DNA of 64,000 bases from the NCBI GenBank assembly GCA_020848835.1, contig JADLHJ010000054.1:33916-97915 (forward strand), given 5' to 3'. A program made the translations under genes and the position numbers. The DNA comes from Candidatus Hydrogenedentota bacterium (lineage in GTDB: Bacteria > Hydrogenedentota > Hydrogenedentia > Hydrogenedentales > SLHB01). This document shows positions 25,568 to 35,174 of this stretch, piece after piece. How positions within the stretch are numbered: the first letter of the stretch is position 1; every line of letters starts with the position of its first letter. Below the pieces are notes generated by a model, which saw only the letters and a program-made list of their open reading frames with translations, did no database searches and had not been told where the DNA came from.

Positions 25568-27559
25568 ATGACCGGCAGTACAGGATGGATGATGCAGCAC
25601 GCGTGGCTCATACCCGCGCTGCCGCTGATTTCTTTTGCTGTGACCGGTCTGTTTATTAGCCCCATGTCGAAGCGCGCTGCAGGCGTTGTCGCGACGTTGT
25701 CCATCGTCGCAGCCGCGGTTTGCGCGTACGCGCTCGCATGGGAGTATTTCACGGCGTATCCCGCCGGACACGATCATCCCGCCCTTGTCCCGTGGTCCTA
25801 CGAATGGCTGCGCTATCAGCCCGGGCTTACCGTAAATGTCGGCGTGTTAGTCGATCCGATTTCAGTGCTGCTCATGATTGTCGTCACCACCGTGAGCGCA
25901 CTCGTGCATATCTACAGCAACGCCTACATGCACGGTGAATACGGGTTTGGACGCTACTTCACGTTTCTAAACCTATTTACGTTCAGCATGCTTGGCCTTG
26001 TCGTTGCGCCAAACATCATCCAGATGTATGTCTGTTGGGAACTCGTCGGTGTCAGCAGCTTCCTGTTGATCGGCTTCTACTACTCGAAGCCAAGCGCCGT
26101 CGCAGCCTCAAAGAAAGCATTCATCGTCACGCGCTTCGCTGACCTCGGTTTCTTGGTTGGCGTCATTCTTCTTAGCTATTGGGGATTCAAATTGTACCCC
26201 GATTGGACGACGCAAGTTGGCGCGGCGCAGAACGGCCTCTCACACGTACAGCCCGTTGACTTCGCCTATCTGAATCACCCCGCATTTCTCGAACAATTCG
26301 CTGGTCTCGGCGCAACATTTATCGGGATAAACTTGCTTACGCTGGCCATGGTACTCGTTTACATGGGCGCGGCCGGCAAGAGCGCGATGTTCCCGCTGCA
26401 CATCTGGCTGCCCGACGCGATGGAAGGCCCCACCCCCGTATCCGCATTGATTCACGCGGCGACGATGGTCGTTGCGGGTGTGTATCTCGTCGCACGGCTG
26501 TTCCCTGCCTTTGCTTTCAGCGGCACCGCGTTGATGGTAGTCGCTTGCGTCGGCGCATTCACGAGTCTCTTCGCAGCCGTGATCGGCACGACCCAGGACG
26601 ACATCAAGCGCGTCCTCGCATTTTCCACCTTGAGTCAATTGGGTTACATGATGCTGGCGCTGGGCGTGAGCACCGCCGATCATGCAATGGGTTACACGGC
26701 CAGCATGTTCCACCTGTTTACGCACGCCTTCTTCAAAGCGCTGCTCTTCCTCGGCGCCGGCGCTGTAATCCACGCGGTACACACGAACTCGATTTGGGAG
26801 ATGGGCGGCCTGCGCAAGAAAATGCCGATCACGCACATCACCTTCCTGATCGCCACACTCGCCATCAGCGGCATATGGCCCTTTGCGGGTTTCTTTTCCA
26901 AGGATGAAATCCTCGCATCAGCACTTGGCAACGGACACACCTTCATATTCGGCGTCGCAATGCTCGTCGCGGGCCTCACAGCCTTCTACATGTTCCGCAT
27001 TTACTTCGTCACCTTCTGGGGACCGCACCGCACGCACGGTGCCGATCACGCGCACGAAGCTCCCGCGCTCATGTGGATGCCCATGGCATTCTTGGCGATT
27101 CTCTCCGCCGTCACCGGATTCGTGCCGATGGGCCAATACGTGAGCATGGGTGAACACGAAGCGCACCACGGCGTGAATCTCGCAATCGCAATCCCCGCGA
27201 CACTCGTCGCGCTTCTTGGTATAGGCGTAGCCGCATTTCTCTACATCGGCGATGGTAGTCGCGCAACCACACTCGCAGCACGCCTCGGCGTGATTTATCA
27301 AGCCATTAAGCAAAAATTCTATTTCGACGAACTCTACCTCTTCGTCACGCATAAGATTATTTTCCGCAACATCGCGCGCCCGATTGCGTGGTTCGACAAG
27401 AAGGTCGTGGATGGCGGCGTGGACGCCAGCGGCTGGATCACGCGAACCAGCGGGCTTCTCTTAAGTTATTTGCAGACGGGGCAAGTGCAAACCTACGGCC
27501 TGTGGTTCACAGGCGGCATCGCATTTGTCGTATTGGTTCTATGGGCGGCGCTGGTCTGA
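25568..27559 (+). CDS. nuoL: NADH-quinone oxidoreductase subunit L
   Basis: The 663-residue distal proton-pumping subunit of the membrane arm is homologous to MrpA antiporters. About 16 helices are predicted. Conserved features are FLNLFTFSMLGLV, CWELVGVSSFLLIGFY (catalytic Glu), KSAMFPLHIWLPDAMEGPTPVSALIHAATMV in pieces (Lys and His of the channel), and KDEILA. The long amphipathic helix region near the C-terminus is present (FYFDELYLFVTHKI), with a final transmembrane anchor. The ribosome site GGGATAGAGAG precedes ATG 25568. Confidence 0.97.
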   Translation: MTGSTGWMMQHAWLIPALPLISFAVTGLFISPMSKRAAGVVATLSIVAAAVCAYALAWEYFTAYPAGHDHPALVPWSYEWLRYQPGLTVNVGVLVDPISVLLMIVVTTVSALVHIYSNAYMHGEYGFGRYFTFLNLFTFSMLGLVVAPNIIQMYVCWELVGVSSFLLIGFYYSKPSAVAASKKAFIVTRFADLGFLVGVILLSYWGFKLYPDWTTQVGAAQNGLSHVQPVDFAYLNHPAFLEQFAGLGATFIGINLLTLAMVLVYMGAAGKSAMFPLHIWLPDAMEGPTPVSALIHAATMVVAGVYLVARLFPAFAFSGTALMVVACVGAFTSLFAAVIGTTQDDIKRVLAFSTLSQLGYMMLALGVSTADHAMGYTASMFHLFTHAFFKALLFLGAGAVIHAVHTNSIWEMGGLRKKMPITHITFLIATLAISGIWPFAGFFSKDEILASALGNGHTFIFGVAMLVAGLTAFYMFRIYFVTFWGPHRTHGADHAHEAPALMWMPMAFLAILSAVTGFVPMGQYVSMGEHEAHHGVNLAIAIPATLVALLGIGVAAFLYIGDGSRATTLAARLGVIYQAIKQKFYFDELYLFVTHKIIFRNIARPIAWFDKKVVDGGVDASGWITRTSGLLLSYLQTGQVQTYGLWFTGGIAFVVLVLWAALV

Positions 27560-27591
27560 TGCGCAGTCCATTACAGGAGACGAAGTAGATT

Positions 27592-29139
27592 ATGGGGCTT
27601 GTCAGTTGGCTCATAGCAATGCCATTCCTGACAATGGTGGCCGTTGTACTAGTGCCGCAGAAGCACTGGCGAGCGATCCGCTGGATTTCCGTCGTCGGCA
27701 CCGGCATCGGCCTGCTATTGACCGCCTACATCACCTACCGCTACTGGATCGAAGCGCGCAACGATGTGGATTTCCTCCGCACCGCAACTTTGACCAAGCT
27801 CTACCTCGTCGAACGCGTCCCCTGGTTTGAAGCCTTGGGCATTCAGTATTTCGTCGGCATCGACGGCATCTCCGTGAGCATGGTCATCCTCACGTCAATC
27901 ATCATCTTCTGCGGCGTGCTCGCGAGCTGGAACGTTGAAACGCGCACCAAAGAATTCTTCGCGCTCCTCCTCCTGCTCGTAACCGGCGTCTTCGGCGTGT
28001 TCCTCAGCTATGACCTCTTCCTGTTCTTCATGTTCTACGAACTCGCCGTGCTGCCCATGTACCTGCTCATCGGCATCTGGGGCACGGGCCCAAAAGAATA
28101 CGCGGCGATGAAGCTCACGCTGATGCTGCTCGTAGGCAGCGCGTTCGTGCTCGTCGGTTTCCTCGCGCTCTATCACGCCTCCGGCTTAAACACCTTCGAC
28201 CTCCAGGCACTCGCATCCATTCATTATTCCGATCGCTTCCAGTGGTGGTTCTTCCCGATGATCTTTGTCGGATTCGGTGTCATCGGCGCACTATTCCCCT
28301 TCCACACTTGGTCGCCCGACGGTCACAGTTCCGCGCCTACCGCCGTATCGATGCTGCACGCAGGCGTCTTGATGAAGCTCGGCGGATACGGTGCACTTCG
28401 CATCGCCGTGTATGTGCTTCCCGAAGGCGCGAAAGCATGGGCGCTCTTCTTCATGGCGCTCACCACAATCAACATTCTCTACGGGTCCTTCGGCGCAATC
28501 ATGCAGCGCGACCTGAAGTACTTCACCGCATACTCCTCCGTCAGCCACTGCGGGTTCGTGCTCTTCGGCGTCGCCGCGCTAAACCTCATGGGATTCAAAG
28601 GTGCCGTGCTGCAAATGTTCAGCCACGGAATCATGACCGGCCTCTTCTTCGGCCTCATCGGCATGGTCTACGGCCGTACGCACACGCGCGTCATTCCCGA
28701 AATGGGCGGCCTCGCGAAAGTCATGCCGTGGCTCGCCACCTGCTTCTACATCGCCGGCCTCGCGAGCTTGGGTCTGCCCGGTCTCTCCGGTTTCGTCGCG
28801 GAAACGCACGTCTTCCTCGGTGGCTTCTTCGGCAACCCATGGTCGAACACGATCGCAACGCGGGTGCTCACCATCGTCGCCACGCTCTCGATCGTCGTTA
28901 CCGCCGTCTATGTATTGCGCGGTCTCGCGATGGTATTCCAAGGACCGATCAACGATCCGCACTTTGAGGAACTCCGCGACGCCACTTTGACGGAAAAACT
29001 GTCCACGGGAGTCCTGGTCGCGACATTGCTCTTCGTCGGCATGTTGCCGTGGCTCATCATCAATCTCATCGAACCATCGCTGTACCCGTTCATCAATCGT
29101 TTGAATGGCGTCGCGGGCAACGTGGTAGCGGGCTTATGA
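27592..29139 (+). CDS. nuoM: NADH-quinone oxidoreductase subunit M
   Basis: This 515-residue antiporter-like proton-pumping subunit has 14 predicted helices. It shows VGIDGISVSMVILT, the channel Glu in FFMFYELAVLPMYLLIG, FPFHTWSPDGHSSAPTAVSMLHAGVLMKLGGYG in parts, and FTAYSSVSHCGFVLFG. GGAG lies upstream of ATG 27592. The 32-base gap from nuoL is the widest in the operon. The last four bases overlap nuoN. Confidence 0.97.
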   Translation: MGLVSWLIAMPFLTMVAVVLVPQKHWRAIRWISVVGTGIGLLLTAYITYRYWIEARNDVDFLRTATLTKLYLVERVPWFEALGIQYFVGIDGISVSMVILTSIIIFCGVLASWNVETRTKEFFALLLLLVTGVFGVFLSYDLFLFFMFYELAVLPMYLLIGIWGTGPKEYAAMKLTLMLLVGSAFVLVGFLALYHASGLNTFDLQALASIHYSDRFQWWFFPMIFVGFGVIGALFPFHTWSPDGHSSAPTAVSMLHAGVLMKLGGYGALRIAVYVLPEGAKAWALFFMALTTINILYGSFGAIMQRDLKYFTAYSSVSHCGFVLFGVAALNLMGFKGAVLQMFSHGIMTGLFFGLIGMVYGRTHTRVIPEMGGLAKVMPWLATCFYIAGLASLGLPGLSGFVAETHVFLGGFFGNPWSNTIATRVLTIVATLSIVVTAVYVLRGLAMVFQGPINDPHFEELRDATLTEKLSTGVLVATLLFVGMLPWLIINLIEPSLYPFINRLNGVAGNVVAGL

Positions 29140-30590
29140 CAACCATGAACATCGCCTATCCAGAAATTATCGTCATCGCCACCGCTTTCATCGTGCTGGT
29201 CGCCGATCTATTCATGACCGAACGTAGCCGCGCCGCACTTGCGCCTATCGCCGCACTGGGATTACTCGTCGGCATTGCAGTGACTGCAACACTCACACCA
29301 GTCACCGGCGAGCTCCTCGGTGGACGTTTCGCGATGGACCCCGTGGCGTGGTGGTTCAAGATCGTCTTCATGCTCGCGTCGTTAGTTGCCGTGATTATGT
29401 CGATGGACACGCTCGACGGCCGAGCGCGCGTGCGCCCGCGCGGTATGGGGTTCCGGGGCGAATACTACTGGATCATGCTCTCCAGCGTCGTCGGCATGAT
29501 GCTCCTGATCTCCGCGCGCGATCTCGTGACCCTGTTCGTCAGCCTCGAAATCGCGACGCTCCCGCTCATGGTGCTTGCCGCGTGGCGTCGCGACGACGCA
29601 AAGTCCGGCGAAGCGGGTTTGAAATACGTCATCCTCGGTGCGCTGGCTTCCGCATTCATCGTATATGGTTTCAGTATTCTCTATGGCCTCGCCCGCAGCG
29701 CAGACCTCAACGAGATTGCGCGCGCCGTAGCAACAGAAAAGTCACCCGCATTCCTCCTTGCAGTCGCGCTCGTACTCGCGGGTACTGGATTCAAACTTAC
29801 GATGGTCCCCTTCCACATGTGGGCCGCCGACGTCTATCAAGGCGCACCAACGCCAGTCACAGCGTATCTGTCGGTCGCATCGAAAGCCGCAGGCCTCGCA
29901 TTCGCGTTTCAAATCCTGTTCCGCCTGTTCGGCGATATGTTGCCGCAATGGGGAGCGCTCATTGCCCTGTTCGCGGCAATCACGATGACGCTCGGCAATG
30001 TCGTCGCAATCGTGCAACACAACATCAAACGGTTCATGGCCTTCAGCGCAATTTCTCAGGCGGGTTATTTCCTGCTCGGCTTCCTCGGCGACGCAAGTGA
30101 AGGCGTCCCCGCGATGATCTTCTATCTTCTCGTGTACGTCGTCAGCAATCTCGCCGTCTTCGCATGCATCGTCTGGTTCGCCAACGAAACCGGCAAAGAA
30201 CAGATCGAAGATTACCGCGGCCTTTCGCTAACAAACCCGCTTACTGCGCTGTGCATGATGATCGGCCTCTTCAGCCTCGCCGGCATTCCCCCACTCTCCG
30301 GCTTTGTCGGGAAGTTCTTCCTCTTCAGCATTGCGTCAAAAGCTGGCTGCCATTGGCTCGTGGCAGTCGCCGCCGTCAACTCCACGATCTCGCTCTACTA
30401 CTACCTGCGCGTCGTCCGCCAGATGTATATCGAACCAGCCGACAAAGAGGCACAACCGCCATCGCCATCCACAAGCATCAGCATCACGGTCGCGATTCTC
30501 ACTATCGTCGTTTCAATTCTGGGTATCGTTCCGACGATATACCAGCACATTCACGCCGCAACCATCACTTGGCTGGCGTCGCTGCAATAA
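29136..30590 (+). CDS. nuoN: NADH-quinone oxidoreductase subunit N
   Basis: The 484-residue antiporter-like subunit of the membrane arm starts at ATG 29136, overlapping the nuoM stop by four bases; an upstream ATG at 29049 lies inside nuoM. Conserved segments are LFVSLEIATLPLMVL (channel Glu), FKLTMVPFHMWAADVYQGAPTPV (in pieces), NIKRFMAFSAISQAGYFLLG and AGIPPLSGFVGKF. It closes the operon; the converging sialidase gene begins six bases after its stop, with no terminator between them. Confidence 0.97.
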   Translation: MTTMNIAYPEIIVIATAFIVLVADLFMTERSRAALAPIAALGLLVGIAVTATLTPVTGELLGGRFAMDPVAWWFKIVFMLASLVAVIMSMDTLDGRARVRPRGMGFRGEYYWIMLSSVVGMMLLISARDLVTLFVSLEIATLPLMVLAAWRRDDAKSGEAGLKYVILGALASAFIVYGFSILYGLARSADLNEIARAVATEKSPAFLLAVALVLAGTGFKLTMVPFHMWAADVYQGAPTPVTAYLSVASKAAGLAFAFQILFRLFGDMLPQWGALIALFAAITMTLGNVVAIVQHNIKRFMAFSAISQAGYFLLGFLGDASEGVPAMIFYLLVYVVSNLAVFACIVWFANETGKEQIEDYRGLSLTNPLTALCMMIGLFSLAGIPPLSGFVGKFFLFSIASKAGCHWLVAVAAVNSTISLYYYLRVVRQMYIEPADKEAQPPSPSTSISITVAILTIVVSILGIVPTIYQHIHAATITWLASLQ

Positions 30591-30596
30591 CGCGAG

Positions 30597-32504
30597 CTAC
30601 GCTCCCCCGCCGCTCTCCTGCCTGTATCCCGCGCGAAAGTTGCCCACCAATTCACTCGTCCGTAATGCGCGCGCATAAATCCTCAGCGACCGCACGCACG
30701 ACGATACAATTGCAGTCTCGCCGCCATTCGGCGCGCGCAACGTCGGGCTAAACCGTCCCCACCCGAATTGACGCACATCACCGCCGTCGCACAGAACACC
30801 ATCAATCACGAATGTAATAATCTTCGGCCCGCCATCAACCACAATCCCGACGTGATCCCGCTGCCCCGCTTGCAGCAAATTCGCGTCGCTCTCCCAGCTC
30901 GCTTCCTGCCTGCCGTCATTCAACGCAATACGCACGGCGCCTTTCTTTGTAATGCTGACCAGCACACCTTTGCCGTTGATGTCCCGGCTATCAAGCAGCA
31001 TTTCTTCCGATGGCGCGCCATCATATTGAATCCAGAAATCGATACTGAACCCCCCGCGCACGTCCTTGCCGCGATAGTCGGGCTGTTTCGTATCACGCTC
31101 ATGAAACTCCGCCAGCTTTGGCATTGGCACGGCCTCTGGAAGGACGTCGTCCCCCGACAAATCAAGCGCGATTCCCGCCCGCGACACCTCTGCCGCATCG
31201 AACTGGTTAAACAACCCTTCAAGCAGAGCGTGCGGAATCTCGTGAACTCTCGCCACGTCTTTCTGCGTTTCGGTGATAAAACACTTGTCGCCGTCTTCCA
31301 CAAGATCGGGGTAGCTCATGCGGATAAATGGGTCGTCGTCGTACAAAAGAATTTCGGGTTGCGACCATTCGATGATCTTCCCCTCCGGCGTATCGCGCTC
31401 AACGCCTGCGGCAAGCCACGCCGGATTGCGATCGTTGTACGGAAAACTTCCATCGCCGGATTTCTCGCCGACAATCGGACCGCCATGATTGTGAAACCAA
31501 TAGAGGTACTTTCCATTCGAGTACTTCCACACAAAATTTGCGGCGCGCGGATGTTTGATGCGCTTTCCTTCAGGCGAATATGTCGCGTATGCAGGCGCCG
31601 TCCACGTGTGCCCACCATCACGGCTGTACGCGCACGCAGGCCAGCCATCTACAGTGCGGTACACACAATAAAGCGACTCATCGCTCAATCGAACGATGCT
31701 CTGTTCCTCCGCAACGCGCCCCCCGCCCGCTGGGGCGCGCAACCCAACATCGCCATCGGGTAATGTTTCAAAAGTAATCTTCGCAGGCTCCTGTTCGGTA
31801 AGAATGTTCGCGCTGCGGAGAAAGCAGCCCTCGGATTGCGAAAAGAAGCCGACGCCATTTGCGCCGACTTTGTGCAGCACCATGATAGCCGCGTCATCGA
31901 GCAACAATGGACGGCCCACGTTCCAGAACATGCGCAGCGATCCGCCGTAGACGTTGTTGCGGTCGCATTCGAACTCCCGCACGGGAATGTCGTACCGCTC
32001 CGGCGACCACGTCTTGCCATGATCGTCGCTGAATTTGAATACGTAATGCCCAAGGGAATCGACGCGCTTATAAACCCCGCTGTCCTCGCGCTTCACCTCG
32101 CGCACGTTGTCGGTGTTATGGTTGTAAAAGACATACACGCGCCCGCTAGGAATTTTCAGCAACACTGCGTACGAAGCTTCCGGCCCGCCGGACGGCTCGA
32201 CATCCGCGCGATCCGTCCACGTTCGCCCCTGGTCCATACTACGCATGGAGATTACGTGTTGCCCCTGCGCACCCTCCTTACCCGGCCCTGTGGTCATTGC
32301 ACAAAGCCACGCACCATCGTTCGTCTTTACGATGTAGGGCTGGTCTGCGTAGCTTTCGTCCGGAATGATATTGCCATTGCTAATATGGCGCGGATCGGGC
32401 ACGGGTGCGGTATTTGGCTCCGCGATCGAGACGCCAATCACAGCACACCCTATCAAGAGATTAAAGATCGACTTGCAGTGCTGTTGACCGGCTTTGCCCC
32501 GCAT
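30597..32504 (-). CDS. Sialidase-like protein with C-terminal LamG/concanavalin-type domain
   Basis: This 635-residue secreted protein has a hydrophobic signal at residues 12-28 (SIFNLLIGCAVIGVSIA). The propeller half has Asp boxes SMDQGRTW, SDDHGKTW and SRDGGHTW. It also has an early DESYADQPYIV in the place of the sialidase RIP region and repeated NGKYLYWFHNHGG-type strands. From about residue 470 a LamG-like module begins (GGFSIDFWIQYDG, ISITKKGAVRIALNDG-type strands, HVGIVVDGGPKIITFVIDG, VRSLRIYARALRTSELVGNF). It would cleave or bind decorated glycans outside the cell, with the LamG part for carbohydrate binding. True sialidase activity is not proven by motifs. Confidence 0.82.
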   Translation of the reverse strand: MRGKAGQQHCKSIFNLLIGCAVIGVSIAEPNTAPVPDPRHISNGNIIPDESYADQPYIVKTNDGAWLCAMTTGPGKEGAQGQHVISMRSMDQGRTWTDRADVEPSGGPEASYAVLLKIPSGRVYVFYNHNTDNVREVKREDSGVYKRVDSLGHYVFKFSDDHGKTWSPERYDIPVREFECDRNNVYGGSLRMFWNVGRPLLLDDAAIMVLHKVGANGVGFFSQSEGCFLRSANILTEQEPAKITFETLPDGDVGLRAPAGGGRVAEEQSIVRLSDESLYCVYRTVDGWPACAYSRDGGHTWTAPAYATYSPEGKRIKHPRAANFVWKYSNGKYLYWFHNHGGPIVGEKSGDGSFPYNDRNPAWLAAGVERDTPEGKIIEWSQPEILLYDDDPFIRMSYPDLVEDGDKCFITETQKDVARVHEIPHALLEGLFNQFDAAEVSRAGIALDLSGDDVLPEAVPMPKLAEFHERDTKQPDYRGKDVRGGFSIDFWIQYDGAPSEEMLLDSRDINGKGVLVSITKKGAVRIALNDGRQEASWESDANLLQAGQRDHVGIVVDGGPKIITFVIDGVLCDGGDVRQFGWGRFSPTLRAPNGGETAIVSSCVRSLRIYARALRTSELVGNFRAGYRQESGGGA

Positions 32505-32565
32505 GCTTTGTCCTCTGTGTTTTGTTCATCAATTACGCCGCAATTCGATTTGTTATGATTGCCGC

Positions 32566-33954
32566 ATGACGAAAGAAATCAACTTGAGTCGGCACTATAG
32601 CGCACAGCGTCACGAAACGACCAAATCTGACAAAAGAATGTTGGCGCTATTCGCGACCATCGCGGTGTGGTGCGCCGCATGGTGCCCTGCGGAAAACCGC
32701 GTGGAGCTGATAGACATCGCCCCCGTGTGGGCGGGACACAAGGTCGCCTTCGCCCTGCTCACTCACCCGCCGTACCAATATGTCGCTTATTACGATGACC
32801 AGCGCCGCATGACCGTCGCCACGCGTACGCTCGACCAGACGGAATGGTCGTTTCACGTGTTACCCGAAACCGTGGGCTGGGACAGCCACAACTACATCAC
32901 CATGGCCATTGATAGTACCGGCTCGCTGCATCTTTCCGGCAACATGCATGTCGCGCCATTAAAGTACTTTCAAACAACAAATGCGCACGACATCGCCAGT
33001 TTCATGCGCATCGATAAACTGATCGGCTCCGAAGAGTCTCGCGTGACCTATCCATCATTCATGACAGGACCCGCGGGACAATTCATCTTCACCTACCGCG
33101 ACGGCTCCAGCGGCAATGGCAACCAAATCTACGACGTCTACGATCCAATTACGAAACATTGGTCTCGCCTGCTCGACAAGCCGCTGGTGGATGGCGAAGG
33201 CCAACGCAATGCTTATTTCAGCGGCCCCATGCGCGGTCCAGACGGTTTCTTTCACCTATGCTGGGTGTGGCGCGAAGACCCCGATTGCGCAACCAACCAT
33301 GATCTGAGTTACGCGCGCAGCAAGGACCTCGTAAATTGGGAAACGAGCCAGGGTAAAGCACTGAAACTGCCAATCACACTGTCCACGGGCGAGATCGTCG
33401 ATCCCGTACCTGTGCATGGCGGCATGATCAACGGCAATACAAAGATTGGCTTCGATACAAAGTACCGCCCCGTCATCGCGTACCACAAATTCGATATGGC
33501 GGGAAATACGCAGCTATACAACGCGCGCTTGGAAGAGAGCGGTTGGCGCATTTACCAATGCAGCAACTGGGATTACCGCTGGGATTTTGGCGGCGGAGGA
33601 TCGATCGATTTCGAGATTCGCGTGCAACCGGTCACCGTAGACGAACACGGAAATCTGACCCAAGGATGGCAACACAAGAAATTTGGCAACCAGCGTTGGC
33701 GCATCGATCCAGAAACGATGCAACCCATCGAACGCATTCACGATTCACGGTATCAATTGCCCGCGGACTTGGAAAAGCCCAGATCAACCTTCCCCGGCAT
33801 GCTCGTGCAATTCGCGAGCGATACCGGCGCATTGAACGAATCCGGGGTTGATTATCGGTTGCGGTGGGAAACATTGGGACCCAATCGGGACAAACCACGC
33901 TCCGAACCGTGGCCGGAACCAAGTATGCTGCAAGTCATCAAGATCTATAAGTGA
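32566..33954 (+). CDS. BNR_4-type secreted propeller protein
   Basis: The protein has 462 residues from ATG 32566. An alternative ATG at 32638 would begin right at the hydrophobic core MLALFATIAVWCAAWCPAEN, and neither has a strong ribosome site. The body fits the BNR_4 (PF15892-type) propeller family. It has VGWDSHNYITMAIDSTGSLHLSGNMH, seen in the pieces DSHNYITMAID and GSLHLSGNMH, then SRVTYPSF, YRDGSSGNGNQIYDVYD and the repeated YARSKDLVNWE. Members include ulvan- and other polysaccharide-lyase-like proteins. His and Tyr of the DSHN and YDVYD regions may be functional. It is divergent from the sialidase-LamG gene and precedes the esterase by 36 bp. Confidence 0.8.
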   Translation: MTKEINLSRHYSAQRHETTKSDKRMLALFATIAVWCAAWCPAENRVELIDIAPVWAGHKVAFALLTHPPYQYVAYYDDQRRMTVATRTLDQTEWSFHVLPETVGWDSHNYITMAIDSTGSLHLSGNMHVAPLKYFQTTNAHDIASFMRIDKLIGSEESRVTYPSFMTGPAGQFIFTYRDGSSGNGNQIYDVYDPITKHWSRLLDKPLVDGEGQRNAYFSGPMRGPDGFFHLCWVWREDPDCATNHDLSYARSKDLVNWETSQGKALKLPITLSTGEIVDPVPVHGGMINGNTKIGFDTKYRPVIAYHKFDMAGNTQLYNARLEESGWRIYQCSNWDYRWDFGGGGSIDFEIRVQPVTVDEHGNLTQGWQHKKFGNQRWRIDPETMQPIERIHDSRYQLPADLEKPRSTFPGMLVQFASDTGALNESGVDYRLRWETLGPNRDKPRSEPWPEPSMLQVIKIYK

Positions 33955-33990
33955 TCCGTCAAAAAAGCAACCGTCATTTAGGGAGTGACC

Positions 33991-35088
33991 ATGTTTCGTC
34001 GCCGAATTGCACTTATTCTGTTAGCTACTTGCGTATTCGCGAACGCTGCCGATCGTCCCGACCCGCCCGCGCGCGATCCGCATGGGCCCGGCTTTGTCGA
34101 AGCGACAGAATTGCCCGATGGCGCCGTACCGCCGATCAACGTGAACGGCAATTTCATCATCGGCCCGACACACGCGCCAGCGCCGGAGATGATCGCAAAA
34201 GTCGACGTGCCAAAAGGAACGGTGCATGAATTTGTAATGGAATCAAAGGACAGCAAAATCTACCCCGGTATCGCGCGCGACAAAGGCACCTTCGGCACGC
34301 CTGACCCGGACAACCCCGCTAAACTCGTCGTCACCACGAGCCACCCCGCGCCTTACACGCGCAAACTCGCCGTCTACGTGCCGCAACAATACAAGCCCGG
34401 AACCGAGGCACCATTCATTGTCGGCGCGGACGGCCCCGACACATTGCTCTTCACCGCGCTCGACAACCTCATCGCACAAAAGCGCGTTCCCGCGATGATC
34501 GCGATCTCCATCGGCAACGGCAGCGGCGACGCACAAGGCAGCCAACGCGGCCTCGAATACGACACGATGTCCAGCCTCTACGCCGAATTCGTCGAGACAG
34601 AAGTACTTCCGCTCGTAGAATCCCAGTGCAACGTGAAGCTCACAAAAGATCCAAACGGCCGAGCCACAATGGGCTGCAGTTCCGGAGCGTCGTGCGCGAT
34701 GATCATGGCTTGGTACCGGCCTGACCTCTACCGCCGCGTCCTCTCCCTCTCCGGTACTTTCGTGAACCAGCAGTGGCCCTGGAATCCCGAAACCCCGCAC
34801 GGCGCCTGGGGCTTCCACGAAGAAATCATCCCCAACAGCCCCGTTAAACCGATTCGCATCTGGATGCACGTCGGCGACAAAGACCTCCTCAACCCCAACA
34901 TCATGCAGGACAACATGCACGACTGGGTCCTCGCCAACGAACGCATGGCCAAAGCCCTAGCCGAAAAAGGCTACGACTACCAGTTCACCTTCGCCCGCAA
35001 CGCCAAACACTGCGAACGCATCGTGAAAGAGCAACTCCTGCCGCAAGCACTGGAATACCTTTGGCAGGGCTATCCCTCCGAACCCTAG
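33991..35088 (+). CDS. Secreted alpha/beta-hydrolase esterase (enterochelin esterase/EstD-like)
   Basis: The protein has 365 residues. The start is ATG 33991 with GGGAG five bases upstream; the in-frame GTG at 33985 lies within that site. A Sec signal follows (MFRRRIALILLATCVFANA). The domain after residue 115 has YTRKLAVYVPQQYKPGTEAP, the nucleophile elbow TMGCSSGASCA (G-x-S-x-G), WMHVGDKDLLN for the acid and ARNAKHCERIV for the His. This set is typical of Fes/EstD-like esterases that remove acyl or feruloyl groups from sugars. It lies between a BNR protein and a sugar oxidoreductase, so deacylating a glycan is plausible. Confidence 0.85.
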   Translation: MFRRRIALILLATCVFANAADRPDPPARDPHGPGFVEATELPDGAVPPINVNGNFIIGPTHAPAPEMIAKVDVPKGTVHEFVMESKDSKIYPGIARDKGTFGTPDPDNPAKLVVTTSHPAPYTRKLAVYVPQQYKPGTEAPFIVGADGPDTLLFTALDNLIAQKRVPAMIAISIGNGSGDAQGSQRGLEYDTMSSLYAEFVETEVLPLVESQCNVKLTKDPNGRATMGCSSGASCAMIMAWYRPDLYRRVLSLSGTFVNQQWPWNPETPHGAWGFHEEIIPNSPVKPIRIWMHVGDKDLLNPNIMQDNMHDWVLANERMAKALAEKGYDYQFTFARNAKHCERIVKEQLLPQALEYLWQGYPSEP

Positions 35089-35174
35089 TCGCCCGCACTT
35101 GTGCTTTAACGCCGATTCGTAGGATAGTGTTTGGCATTCGCGCCCGCTATCGAGGTGCAAAGGGGAAAACACGC

